Shown: piece after piece, positions 23,811 to 31,751 of the stretch
Layout of the letters: every line of letters starts with the position of its first letter
Numbering within the stretch: position 1 is the first letter of the stretch
Source of the DNA: Neopusillimonas maritima
Lineage (GTDB): Bacteria > Pseudomonadota > Gammaproteobacteria > Burkholderiales > Burkholderiaceae_B
Assembly (NCBI RefSeq): GCF_040930455.2
Contig: NZ_CP170494.1
Strand: one strand, 5' to 3'
DNA length: 64,000 bases
The notes under the pieces: model-generated
What the model was told of the DNA's origin: nothing
What the model saw: only the letters and a program-made list of their open reading frames with translations
Database searches by the model: none
Made by a program: the position numbers and the translations under genes

Positions 23811-24647
23811 ATGAGTGAAGTGACAGCAAGAACTTTGGATGCCTTGAGTTCAGACTGGTCATTAGACAATGTGCCGCTGCATGATGTCGATCTTGAGCTT
23901 GTTCGCGACAATGAGGATTTGTTTTACATGGTGGCCGGCGCATCATTCATTGAAATTGCCGCCGATCTATATACGCGTAACCTGATCGAATATTATTCCG
24001 ACGCGCCTGAAATTCAGGAATGGCTGGAAACCAAATGGCAGCACGAAGAGCTGCGGCATGGTTATGTGTTGAAAGCTTATACGCAACACGTTTGGCCTGA
24101 ATTCGACTGGGAACGCGCGTACGAAGGTTTTTTTGCTGAATATTCCGCCATGTGCACGGCCGATGAACTTGAACCTACCCAAGGTCTGGAAATGGTGGCG
24201 CGTTGTGTCGTGGAAACGGGGACAGCCACCTTTTACACGGCGCTTGCCAGTCAGGCAACCGAGCCGGTGCTGGCGGGTATCGCCCAGCGTATTCGTGCCG
24301 ACGAGGTAAGTCATTACAAGCATTTTTTCCAGTATTTCCGGAAATATCGTGAAACGCAGAATCCCGGGCGCTGGAAGGTGTTTGGTGCATTGAAGCGTCG
24401 CATCCTGGAAGCGCGCTCCTCCGACGCCGACTGCGCTCTTTGGCATGTGTATCAGGTTCACAAAGGCAGTGGGGCGAATCGCGAAGAGTTCAATATTCTG
24501 TGCCGTCGTCTGGCCAAAGGGTTGCGTCGCCATTATCCGGTATCGATGGCGATAAAAATGGTGACCAAGCCGCTGGATTTGCCTGCATCGGTAAACCGTA
24601 TGGTAATGGCGCCGCTCACACGGGCATCGAACTGGTTCTTGCGTTAA
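23811..24647 (+). CDS. Ferritin-like diiron protein of unknown function
   Basis: 278 residues with the complete carboxylate-bridged diiron signature on a four-helix bundle: Glu48 (SFIEIAADLY), Glu80-x-x-His83 (HEELRHGY), Glu135 (VVETGTATF) and Glu165-x-x-His168 (ADEVSHYKHFF). This two-ExxH pattern is shared with acyl-ACP desaturases, bacterial monooxygenases and ribonucleotide reductase small subunits; storage ferritins differ. A C-terminal part of about 90 residues is basic and not assigned. It could be an oxygenase or desaturase whose reductase is elsewhere; the divergent cytochrome b561 is a conceivable partner, without evidence. The stop overlaps the patatin stop on the other strand. Confidence 0.75.
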   Translation: MSEVTARTLDALSSDWSLDNVPLHDVDLELVRDNEDLFYMVAGASFIEIAADLYTRNLIEYYSDAPEIQEWLETKWQHEELRHGYVLKAYTQHVWPEFDWERAYEGFFAEYSAMCTADELEPTQGLEMVARCVVETGTATFYTALASQATEPVLAGIAQRIRADEVSHYKHFFQYFRKYRETQNPGRWKVFGALKRRILEARSSDADCALWHVYQVHKGSGANREEFNILCRRLAKGLRRHYPVSMAIKMVTKPLDLPASVNRMVMAPLTRASNWFLR

Positions 24648-25597
24648 CCAGATGTTCGAATGTCGAATGCCTTAATTGCCGGTATGCATTCCCGGGCGGT
24701 TTGTGCGCCCGCCTCAATGGCTTCTTCGGCGCGATGAAAATCGAGCAAGCCAAGATGCGCCAGCCGAGGCGCAATGGTAATGTGGGGCGGCTCGCCCACC
24801 ATGCGGCTGCGAGTAATGCGTTCCTGCATAATATTGATGCTTGAGGCGACGACATCGAGCATGGACGGGATCTGGGGTTCGTCATTGTCGTTGTCGTTCC
24901 AGGTTGGCAGCAGCGCATTCAGATTGTTCTGAATGCGTTTGACCCATTCAGTGCTTTGCTCGCTGTCGGGGTGGTCGGGTGAGGGAGAACGTGAATCGGC
25001 CTCAGGCTGTTCCCCCCGGCGCAAATGTCGGCCCAGCAAATCGGAGTTCAGATCGACTGCAATCAGGATATCGGCTCCCATGGCGCGTGCCAGTGAAACA
25101 GGTACCGGATTAACCAGGCCACCGTCAACCAGTATTTGGCCGTTGTGACGCACTGGTGCGAATAAGGCAGGCAGTGCAATGGAAGCCCTGACCGCACCTA
25201 GCGTACTGCCGCTGCGCAACCAGATTTCGGATCCGCTGTAAAGCGATGTGGCGACGGCACCAAAGGGCACACTCAAGTCTTCAATATCGCAGTCTTTGAA
25301 TTTCTGCCGAAAAAACGCCATGAGTCTTTCGCCTTTCAGGACACCACCGGTTAAGGTGAGGTCCATGAATGAGACGACGTCTTTAAGCCCTAGTTTGGTC
25401 ACCCATTTTTCCAATTCGCCCAGATGCCCGCCGGCATAAACAGCACCTACGAGCGCGCCGATTGACGTGCCACAAACGATATCGGGTTGAATACCTGCTT
25501 TGTTTAGTTCGTTGATGACGCCGATATGAGCCCATCCGCGAGCTGAGCCACTACCCAGGATGAGGCCGACTTTGGGGCGGTAGGAGCGGGACTTCAT
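24644..25597 (-). CDS. Patatin-like phospholipase family protein (RssA-like)
   Basis: A Ser-Asp dyad hydrolase predicted to act on lipids. 317 residues. Visible: glycine-rich oxyanion loop GLILGSGSARGWAHIG, nucleophile GTSIG (about residue 44), and catalytic aspartate in LVDGGLVNPVPV. No signal peptide, so a cytoplasmic or membrane-associated role is likely. Its start overlaps the LonN-domain gene stop (ATGA), so the two are translated together. The last base pairs TTAA (24644-24647) supply stop codons to both this gene and the convergent diiron gene. The substrate is unknown. Confidence 0.88.
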   Translation of the reverse strand: MKSRSYRPKVGLILGSGSARGWAHIGVINELNKAGIQPDIVCGTSIGALVGAVYAGGHLGELEKWVTKLGLKDVVSFMDLTLTGGVLKGERLMAFFRQKFKDCDIEDLSVPFGAVATSLYSGSEIWLRSGSTLGAVRASIALPALFAPVRHNGQILVDGGLVNPVPVSLARAMGADILIAVDLNSDLLGRHLRRGEQPEADSRSPSPDHPDSEQSTEWVKRIQNNLNALLPTWNDNDNDEPQIPSMLDVVASSINIMQERITRSRMVGEPPHITIAPRLAHLGLLDFHRAEEAIEAGAQTARECIPAIKAFDIRTSG

Positions 25598-26217
25598 TTA
25601 ATCAGTCCTTTCACTAGTAGAACTTCTCTGAGTAAGTCGAGTCTTTGAACAGGGTCGTTTTCCCGCAGCAAGAGCGCTTTCTGGGTGGGGGGCAGTGGCA
25701 GAAGTTCGGCCCATCGGTTTGCAACCCAGGCGGTGTCGCTTAACATAAACGGCGGGCTGATTGGCATTGCTTCCGCAGGCACGCCATCGCGCTGCAGGTC
25801 GGCAATGACTTTGCCTAATGCATCGGCACAAGCTTGAAGGTCGTCGGTGATGTTAATTGATTGTTCAGTTGGTAATAGGGAAATTTCTGCTTCCCAAAGA
25901 CCATTTGATTTTTGCGTTGATTTTTCTAATTGAAATCGGTGTGTGCCTGAGCATTGAATTTGCATCAAGCCCGGCATAATTGTTTGCGATTCGTTGATGC
26001 GCGCCAGTGTTCCTGTTTCGATAAAAGTTTCTTGCGTCATCGGAAGGCGAACTTCGCTGCCGCTGGTCAGTGCAACGACACCGAATTCTATGTTGTTGTC
26101 GAGACATTGTTGAATCATGTCTAAATAACGCACCTCAAAGATGCGCAGGTGTAAAACGCCACCTGGAAACAAGGCCCGACTGAGCGGAAATAACGGAACG
26201 GTAGTCATACCAAACAT
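25594..26217 (-). CDS. LON substrate-binding (LonN) domain protein
   Basis: A free-standing Lon N-terminal domain of 207 residues without ATPase or protease domain. The family start is seen in VPLFPLSRALFPGGVLHLRIFEVRYLDMI, followed by the second conserved block IGTLARINE-like (ETGTLARINESQTIMPGLMQIQCSG is split over residues 66-90). Start may be ATG 26217 or the ATG three codons later. It is cotranscribed with the patatin gene. Function is uncertain: adaptor or substrate-binding roles have been suggested for the domain. The real lon gene is at the start of the window. Confidence 0.87.
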   Translation of the reverse strand: MFGMTTVPLFPLSRALFPGGVLHLRIFEVRYLDMIQQCLDNNIEFGVVALTSGSEVRLPMTQETFIETGTLARINESQTIMPGLMQIQCSGTHRFQLEKSTQKSNGLWEAEISLLPTEQSINITDDLQACADALGKVIADLQRDGVPAEAMPISPPFMLSDTAWVANRWAELLPLPPTQKALLLRENDPVQRLDLLREVLLVKGLIK

Positions 26218-26257
26218 GATGCCATAAGTTCAATTCAAAACGCATATAAACTATAAA

Positions 26258-26286
26258 TTGCTTCAATATAATTATTTGCGTATAGT
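26258..26286 (+). promoter_or_regulatory. Promoter of the feruloyl-CoA synthase gene
   Basis: -35 TTGCTT (26258-26263), 17-base spacer, -10 TATAGT (26281-26286), about 62 bases before the ATG. A second TATAAT occurs at 26267-26272. Called by eye. Confidence 0.5.
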
Positions 26287-26347
26287 ATTTGTTCGGGCTT
26301 TTGCCCTATAAATAAAGAAATAATTCAAAGCTTGCTGGAGACAACTA

Positions 26348-28192
26348 ATGAATAGTCAGGGAACGGGTTCGATTTTTGCAGCGCCCGCTGTTGCGCTTAC
26401 AGAACGCGATGACGGTACCATTTTGTTTGATAACCCCGTTGCGCTCGCGCCCTATGCGCGTTGCGTGGGCGAGTATCTTGAATATTGGGCTGAATCGGCA
26501 CCTGATCGCGAATTTATTGCTCAGCGCAGCCCTGCGGGCTTGTGGCAGGGTTTAACGTATGCGCAAACGCTCGACAAGGTTCAACGTTTGGGTACGTGGT
26601 TGTTGAAAAATCGCGTTACGCCTGATCGCCCTGTCTGCGTATTAACCGACAACAGTGTTGATCATGCATTGTTGATGCTGGCCGCCATGCACGTCGGTAT
26701 TCCTTATGCGTCAATTTCTCCGGCCTACTCGTTGATGTCGAAAGATCATGAGAAGCTTCGAAATCTTGTTGAGCGGCTGAATCCGGGTGTTATTTATGTC
26801 GGCGGGGTGGCGCGTTTCCAGGCCGCTTTGAAATCAATCGAGTCATTGCATCAGGCCCAGTTGGTGGTGGCCGATGAAGACGCTTGTGAAGGGTTAAACG
26901 CCTTACGCATTTCCGAAATGCTGATGCAGTCCGACCTGGCTCTGGTGAATAAGGCTTATGCTGCCGTTACGCCCGAAACAGTTGCCAAGATATTGTTTAC
27001 ATCGGGTTCTACCGGTTACCCAAAAGGGGTGCTGAATACGCAGCGCATGCTTTGCTCAAGCCAGCAGGCGAAAGAGCAGGTATGGCCTTTCCTGAAAGAA
27101 GAGCCACCCATATTGCTCGATTGGTTACCCTGGAATCATACGTTTGGTAGCAATCATAATTTCAACATGGTGCTCAAGCATGGGGGAACGCTCTACCTGG
27201 ACGGTGGCAAACCGGTTCCGGGTTTGTTCGAAACCAGTATTGCGAATTTGCGCGATATTGCACCGACGCTTTATATGAATGTACCGCGTGCCTTCGATAT
27301 GCTGCTGGCAACGTTGAAAACCGACACGGCGTTGCGCAAACAGTTTTTTTCCCGTTTGCAGCTTATTTTCTACGCGGGGGCAGCATTACCTCAGCATTTG
27401 TGGGACGGTTTAATCGAAATGTCGCGCGCAGAGCTGGGGTATGCGGTGCCTATGGTAACGGCGTGGGGGTCCACGGAAACCTCACCTTTGGCAACGGATT
27501 GCCACTTCCAGGCAGACCGGTCTGGCGTTATTGGTCTTCCGGTACCCGGTGTCACACTTAAATTGGTTCCCGGCGGTGATAAGCTCGAGGTGCGTGTGAA
27601 AGGGCCGGTTGTTACGCCAGGGTATTTCAAGCAGCCCGACGTCACTCAGGCGGCGTTCGACGAAGAGGGCTATTACAAGATCGGCGATGCCGTTCGGTTT
27701 GCCGACCCGCAACGTCCCGAGGCAGGGTTGATTTTTGACGGTCGTGTATCCGAAGACTTCAAGCTTACAACCGGCACGTGGGTGAGCGTGGGTAATGTAC
27801 GTGTGAAAGGCCTGGAGTATTTGGCTCCGGTTGCGCAGGATATTGTGGTAACGGGTCACGACCGGGACGACATTGGGTTTCTTGTTTTCCCCAATTTTGC
27901 TGCCTGCCGGCAATTGGCCGGATTGGATGAGGGTGCATCGGTTGGCGAGGTCATTGCTCATCCTAAAGTCGTTGAGGTTGTGCAGCAGGGTTTGGCGAGG
28001 CTAAAGAAAGCGCATCCAGCCAGTTCAACGCATGCTGAACGGGCTTTGCTATTGGACTCCCCCCCATCGGTTGATGATGGTGAGATTACCGACAAAGGCT
28101 ACACCAATCAGCGGGCGGTCTTGCAGCGCCGTGAAATGAAGGTGGAAGCGCTTTATGACTCACCATCCGGGCCTGAAGTGATTCGCCCCTGA
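26348..28192 (+). CDS. fcs: Feruloyl-CoA synthase (hydroxycinnamate-CoA ligase)
   Basis: Activates ferulate or related hydroxycinnamates to CoA esters as the entry step of lignin-phenylpropanoid catabolism. 614 residues. AMP-binding motif ILFTSGSTGYPKGVLNT (about residues 215-231), and the block DWLPWNHTFGSNHNFNMVL with GGTLYLDGGKPVPG, which is characteristic of feruloyl-CoA synthases. The C-terminal hinge is TGTWVSVGNVRVKGLEYL. CTGGAGAC precedes the ATG. Thirteen bases downstream lies a BzdR-like regulator on the same strand. No hydratase/aldolase or vanillin dehydrogenase is adjacent, so the exact aromatic substrate stays inferred. Confidence 0.85.
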   Translation: MNSQGTGSIFAAPAVALTERDDGTILFDNPVALAPYARCVGEYLEYWAESAPDREFIAQRSPAGLWQGLTYAQTLDKVQRLGTWLLKNRVTPDRPVCVLTDNSVDHALLMLAAMHVGIPYASISPAYSLMSKDHEKLRNLVERLNPGVIYVGGVARFQAALKSIESLHQAQLVVADEDACEGLNALRISEMLMQSDLALVNKAYAAVTPETVAKILFTSGSTGYPKGVLNTQRMLCSSQQAKEQVWPFLKEEPPILLDWLPWNHTFGSNHNFNMVLKHGGTLYLDGGKPVPGLFETSIANLRDIAPTLYMNVPRAFDMLLATLKTDTALRKQFFSRLQLIFYAGAALPQHLWDGLIEMSRAELGYAVPMVTAWGSTETSPLATDCHFQADRSGVIGLPVPGVTLKLVPGGDKLEVRVKGPVVTPGYFKQPDVTQAAFDEEGYYKIGDAVRFADPQRPEAGLIFDGRVSEDFKLTTGTWVSVGNVRVKGLEYLAPVAQDIVVTGHDRDDIGFLVFPNFAACRQLAGLDEGASVGEVIAHPKVVEVVQQGLARLKKAHPASSTHAERALLLDSPPSVDDGEITDKGYTNQRAVLQRREMKVEALYDSPSGPEVIRP

Positions 28193-28205
28193 GCACAGGT
28201 TTGTC

Positions 28206-29096
28206 ATGACGGTTACAGATCACGACGAGCAAGGGATCCAGTCCTTGTGTTTGCGCCTGGGACAGCGCGTAAGGCGCAAACGCGCTGCCCGCGCCATGAC
28301 CATGAAGCAGTTGGCTGCAGAGTCTGATATTTCGTTGCCGTACTTGTCACGGGTCGAGAAAGGAGACGGCAACGTGTCAATCTCGGTGCTCCAGCGCCTG
28401 GCACGTGCCTTGAATGTGTCGATGGATAGCCTTTTGTCCGATCAGGATGAATACGGGGTGGACTACGCGCTCATCGTCGAATTACTTAAACGTCAAACTC
28501 CCGACTCTTTGCGTGAAATTCGCAGTCATCTGGTTGAAACTTTGGGCCAGGGCAAGACGCATTGCACCGGCGCGCCTCATCGTATTGCTTTGATCGGTTT
28601 GCGCGGCGCAGGAAAATCCTCTATAGGACCTTTGTTGTCCCACGCATTGGGCATGCCTTTTGTTGAGTTGAATGCGCTTGTGGCGGAACGTGCCGGCATG
28701 GCTTTGAGCGAATTTTTCTCGATCTATGGTCAGTCGGGCTTTCGGCGACTCGAGCGAGATTGCCTTGAGCAGGTTATTGCGCATTATCCGCAAGTAATCA
28801 TTGCTACCGGCGGCGGCATTGTGGCCGAGCCGGCTACCTATGAACTGCTATTGCATTCATTCTTTGTTTGCTGGTTGCATGCCACGCCTGAGGTGCATTT
28901 CCAGCGGGTTATGAAGCAGCACGACGCCCGTATTGCCACGCCGGCGTTGCGTGATGAAGCCATGGCCAATATTCTTGCCTCGCTCGAGGCACGCTGCAAA
29001 CTCTACGCCCTGGCACATGCCCAAGTCGATACGACCCACCTTACAACTGAACAAGTGGCGAAACAAATGCTTATTCAGCTTCAGCGTACTCGATAA
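28206..29096 (+). CDS. BzdR/BoxR-type regulator (XRE domain plus shikimate kinase-like domain)
   Basis: 296 residues in two parts: an N-terminal XRE helix-turn-helix (about 15-75: RRKRAARAMTMKQLAAESD ... LSRVEKGDGNVSISVLQRLARALNVS) and a C-terminal domain resembling shikimate kinase, with P-loop GLRGAGKSS (about 132) and ATGGGIV. This fold combination is that of BzdR/BoxR, which repress benzoate catabolism and sense benzoyl-CoA. Here it is in an operon with feruloyl-CoA synthase, so it probably senses a hydroxycinnamoyl-CoA or other aryl-CoA. The last 26 bases overlap the convergent recJ gene. Confidence 0.85.
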   Translation: MTVTDHDEQGIQSLCLRLGQRVRRKRAARAMTMKQLAAESDISLPYLSRVEKGDGNVSISVLQRLARALNVSMDSLLSDQDEYGVDYALIVELLKRQTPDSLREIRSHLVETLGQGKTHCTGAPHRIALIGLRGAGKSSIGPLLSHALGMPFVELNALVAERAGMALSEFFSIYGQSGFRRLERDCLEQVIAHYPQVIIATGGGIVAEPATYELLLHSFFVCWLHATPEVHFQRVMKQHDARIATPALRDEAMANILASLEARCKLYALAHAQVDTTHLTTEQVAKQMLIQLQRTR

Positions 29097-30789
29097 TCAG
29101 TTGCGCACTCACGCGTCCGTTCCATATGTTTTGGTCCAGTCGATAGGCGGCGTGAATACGTTCGGGCAGCGGGGTTGCGTGGTTAAACCAGATTGCTTCG
29201 AAGCGCTGATGTCCGCGTTCAAGCGTTAGTTTAAGATGCTTTTCTTTCAAAATACGCTGCTGTTGCACGTGGAATGAGTCGGAGAAAATGGGGGCGGGAA
29301 AACCGGCTCCCCATACCTGACGTTGCAACATGCCGGCGACCTCGGCATTGGCATACCCCGTTTCGAGTGACCCATCGGTTTCAATTTCGGGTTCAAACCG
29401 GGTTTTGCCCGATAGGGTGCGTACGGCGTCGTCGAATGCTTTCTGGAATTCGGCAAAGCCTGTTTCGCGCAAGGTCAAGCCGGCCGCCATGGCATGGCCC
29501 CCAAACTTCAAAATGGTGTTCGGACAGCGCTTGGAGACCAGGTCGAGTGCGTCTCTGAGATGGACGTCGGGAATGGAGCGACCCGAGCCGCGTAGTTGCC
29601 CGCTGTCGTCGCGAGCGAAGGCAAGGGTGGGGCGCCAGTATTTTTCTTTCAGCCTGGACGCGACCAGACCGATCACGCCTTGATGCCATTCCGGATGATA
29701 CACACACACTGATGATGTGGTGTCCAGCCGACCCGGGTCGATTGCATCCAGAGCCTGGTCTTGCATTTCGTGTTCAATGCCACGCCGCTCCTGATTCATA
29801 CGGTCGAGTTCGCGGGCCAGGGTTAAGGCCTCTCCCTCATCGTTGCTGATCAGGCAGTTGATGCCCAGGCTCATGTCTGCCAAACGGCCTGCCGCATTAA
29901 TACGCGGCCCAAGTGCGAAGCCTAAATCGAATGCGCTGGCTTGGGCCGGTTCGCGCGCAGCGACCGCGAATAACGCGCGGATACCCGGCTGCATCAAGCC
30001 TTTGCGGATTTTCATCAACCCTTGGGTTACCAACAAACGGTTGTTGGCATCCAGTTTAACGACATCGGCCACGGTGCCCAGTGCAACCAAGTCGGCCAAT
30101 TGATCCAGCCGCGGGCCGCCGTCGGGGGCGTAAGTGTTTCGCCGGCGCAGTTCGGCACGCAAGGCCAGCATCAAATAAAAAATTACGCCTACGCCTGCAA
30201 GGTTTTTCGAGGGAAAACCGCAGCCTGGCTGGTTCGGATTAACGATGGCAAGGGCGGCCGGGAGTATGTCTCCCGGTAAATGGTGATCAGTCACCAGAAC
30301 TTCAATATCGGCTTGTTTTGCGGCATCTACGCCATCGACACTGGCAATACCGTTGTCTACGGTGATAATCAGGTCGGGCTTGCCGTTGGGATGGCGTGTA
30401 GCAAGCTCGACGACTTCGGGTGAAAGTCCGTATCCGGTTTCAAAACGATTGGGAACCAGGAAATCGACGTTGGCCCCCATGCTTCGCAAGGCGCGAATTG
30501 CGACGGCACATGCGGTCGCACCGTCGCAATCGTAGTCAGCTACTACCAGCAGTTTGCGTTGGGCTTCAATTGCGTTGGCCAACTGAACGGCGGCAGTATC
30601 CACATGGGTTAACTTTGAGGGTGGAACCAGGACGCCCCAGTGGTGTGACATATCACTTGCGCTGTTCACGCCGCGGGCCGCGAAAAGCCGGGCCATAAGC
30701 GGATGTACACCCGCATCAATCAGCTTTCGGGTGGCGTCCTGGTTGCCAGTTCTGACTTTTAGTTTAGGGGTGACCACCAATTTCTCCAA
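29071..30789 (-). CDS. recJ: Single-stranded-DNA-specific exonuclease RecJ
   Basis: 5'-3' exonuclease on single-stranded DNA in recombination and mismatch repair. 572 residues. DHH-family motifs: VVADYDCDGATACAVAIRAL (motif I), ITVDNGIASV, VLVTDHHLPGD (DHH), and in the DHHA1 part FGGHAMAAGLTL; the C-terminal OB-like domain follows. Its start overlaps the end of the RpfE-type gene by 31 bases on the same strand, and its end overlaps the regulator gene by 26 bases on the other strand. Product is certain. Confidence 0.96.
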   Translation of the reverse strand: MEKLVVTPKLKVRTGNQDATRKLIDAGVHPLMARLFAARGVNSASDMSHHWGVLVPPSKLTHVDTAAVQLANAIEAQRKLLVVADYDCDGATACAVAIRALRSMGANVDFLVPNRFETGYGLSPEVVELATRHPNGKPDLIITVDNGIASVDGVDAAKQADIEVLVTDHHLPGDILPAALAIVNPNQPGCGFPSKNLAGVGVIFYLMLALRAELRRRNTYAPDGGPRLDQLADLVALGTVADVVKLDANNRLLVTQGLMKIRKGLMQPGIRALFAVAAREPAQASAFDLGFALGPRINAAGRLADMSLGINCLISNDEGEALTLARELDRMNQERRGIEHEMQDQALDAIDPGRLDTTSSVCVYHPEWHQGVIGLVASRLKEKYWRPTLAFARDDSGQLRGSGRSIPDVHLRDALDLVSKRCPNTILKFGGHAMAAGLTLRETGFAEFQKAFDDAVRTLSGKTRFEPEIETDGSLETGYANAEVAGMLQRQVWGAGFPAPIFSDSFHVQQQRILKEKHLKLTLERGHQRFEAIWFNHATPLPERIHAAYRLDQNIWNGRVSAQLIIEYAEAE

Positions 30790-31709
30790 TGTGTCGCCTG
30801 GCCGGGCAATCGTGCACGCAAGCGCATTAAAGCGCTTGGCTGAAGCGTCACCACGCGATCTTCGCCTATTAATACCAGTTCAGTTCTCAATGTGTCACGT
30901 CCGCCCAAAGCGTCAATCAGCGTTGGCTCCAGATGCTGGAGACGCTCAAGCCATTGACCCCAATCCTCTGCTTGAAAGGGTTCCAGCAAGTCGTGATGCC
31001 ATTGGGTTGCCGGCGCGTTATTCAACGGATTCAGTTGGCTTGTTGTGGCACCGCCGTAAAGCCAGATGCTATTGATGGCCGCCTGGCCCTGGGCGTTGCG
31101 GGCCAGGTTAACCGGGTGATCGTACCAGGTCATTTGCAGTTCATTCACAAGCTGTCGCCATGGGCGGCTTGCCGTATCCTGCGGCCACCAGTCGTTCACA
31201 CTGGTGTATGCCACCAATGCCGGACTGACGCTGACAGGGCGCAGGTCATTGGGTAAGGCGACGATCCAGCGTGCGGGATCTCGACCGGGGCGCAGCTCAT
31301 AACCATAATGCAAGAAGACACTACGCGCTGATTCGAATAGAGATACACTCTCTTGCTGCGAAATCCCAAGTTGATTTGCAGTGAGTAATGCAGCGCCGTT
31401 TTGGGCGGGAGAGACATGAACCAGCTCGACAACCCATACCGGTGTATCTGGTTGTTCGATGTTGGGCTCAAGGAAAGGCCCCAGCCCACTAGACACATTC
31501 TGGTTGGCTGACGGCTTAAACGCGCGTGTGTGGGATAGTGCCCAGTACTCGGTTGCAGTGCATGCAGCAGTCAGTAAATTCACCCGCTCAGTGCGGGCGT
31601 GGCTGCGCGCAAACCATTGGATCAGCTTCGGTGTGCGCTGGGCCAGGTAAGGTATAAGCGATTGTGCAGTGGATGTCGCGGGAAGTGCGCCGGGAATGAC
31701 AATTTGCAT
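30759..31709 (-). CDS. RpfE-type conserved protein, function unknown
   Basis: 316 residues without a signal peptide or membrane segment. The N-terminus (MQIVIPGALPATSTAQSLIPYLAQRTP) and the repeated acidic/aromatic blocks (ATEYWALSHTRAF; WPQDTASRPWRQLVNELQM; NSIWLYGGA) resemble the proteins labelled RpfE or phosphoglycerate-mutase-like that sit beside recJ in Xanthomonas and many betaproteobacteria. GIWLYGGG-type motifs hint at the alkaline-phosphatase/PGM superfamily, but no metal-binding set is evident to me. It overlaps recJ and is divergent from the lol genes. No function is claimed. Confidence 0.75.
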   Translation of the reverse strand: MQIVIPGALPATSTAQSLIPYLAQRTPKLIQWFARSHARTERVNLLTAACTATEYWALSHTRAFKPSANQNVSSGLGPFLEPNIEQPDTPVWVVELVHVSPAQNGAALLTANQLGISQQESVSLFESARSVFLHYGYELRPGRDPARWIVALPNDLRPVSVSPALVAYTSVNDWWPQDTASRPWRQLVNELQMTWYDHPVNLARNAQGQAAINSIWLYGGATTSQLNPLNNAPATQWHHDLLEPFQAEDWGQWLERLQHLEPTLIDALGGRDTLRTELVLIGEDRVVTLQPSALMRLRARLPGQATHWRNWWSPLN

Positions 31710-31751
31710 GTCTGGTATTGTAGTGTGAATGGTTGAAAGGTGGTTGTAACG

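Noticed and set aside
23967..24533. 188-codon open frame antisense to the diiron protein gene
   Set aside because: It is a shadow of the sense gene, which carries an exact diiron motif set.
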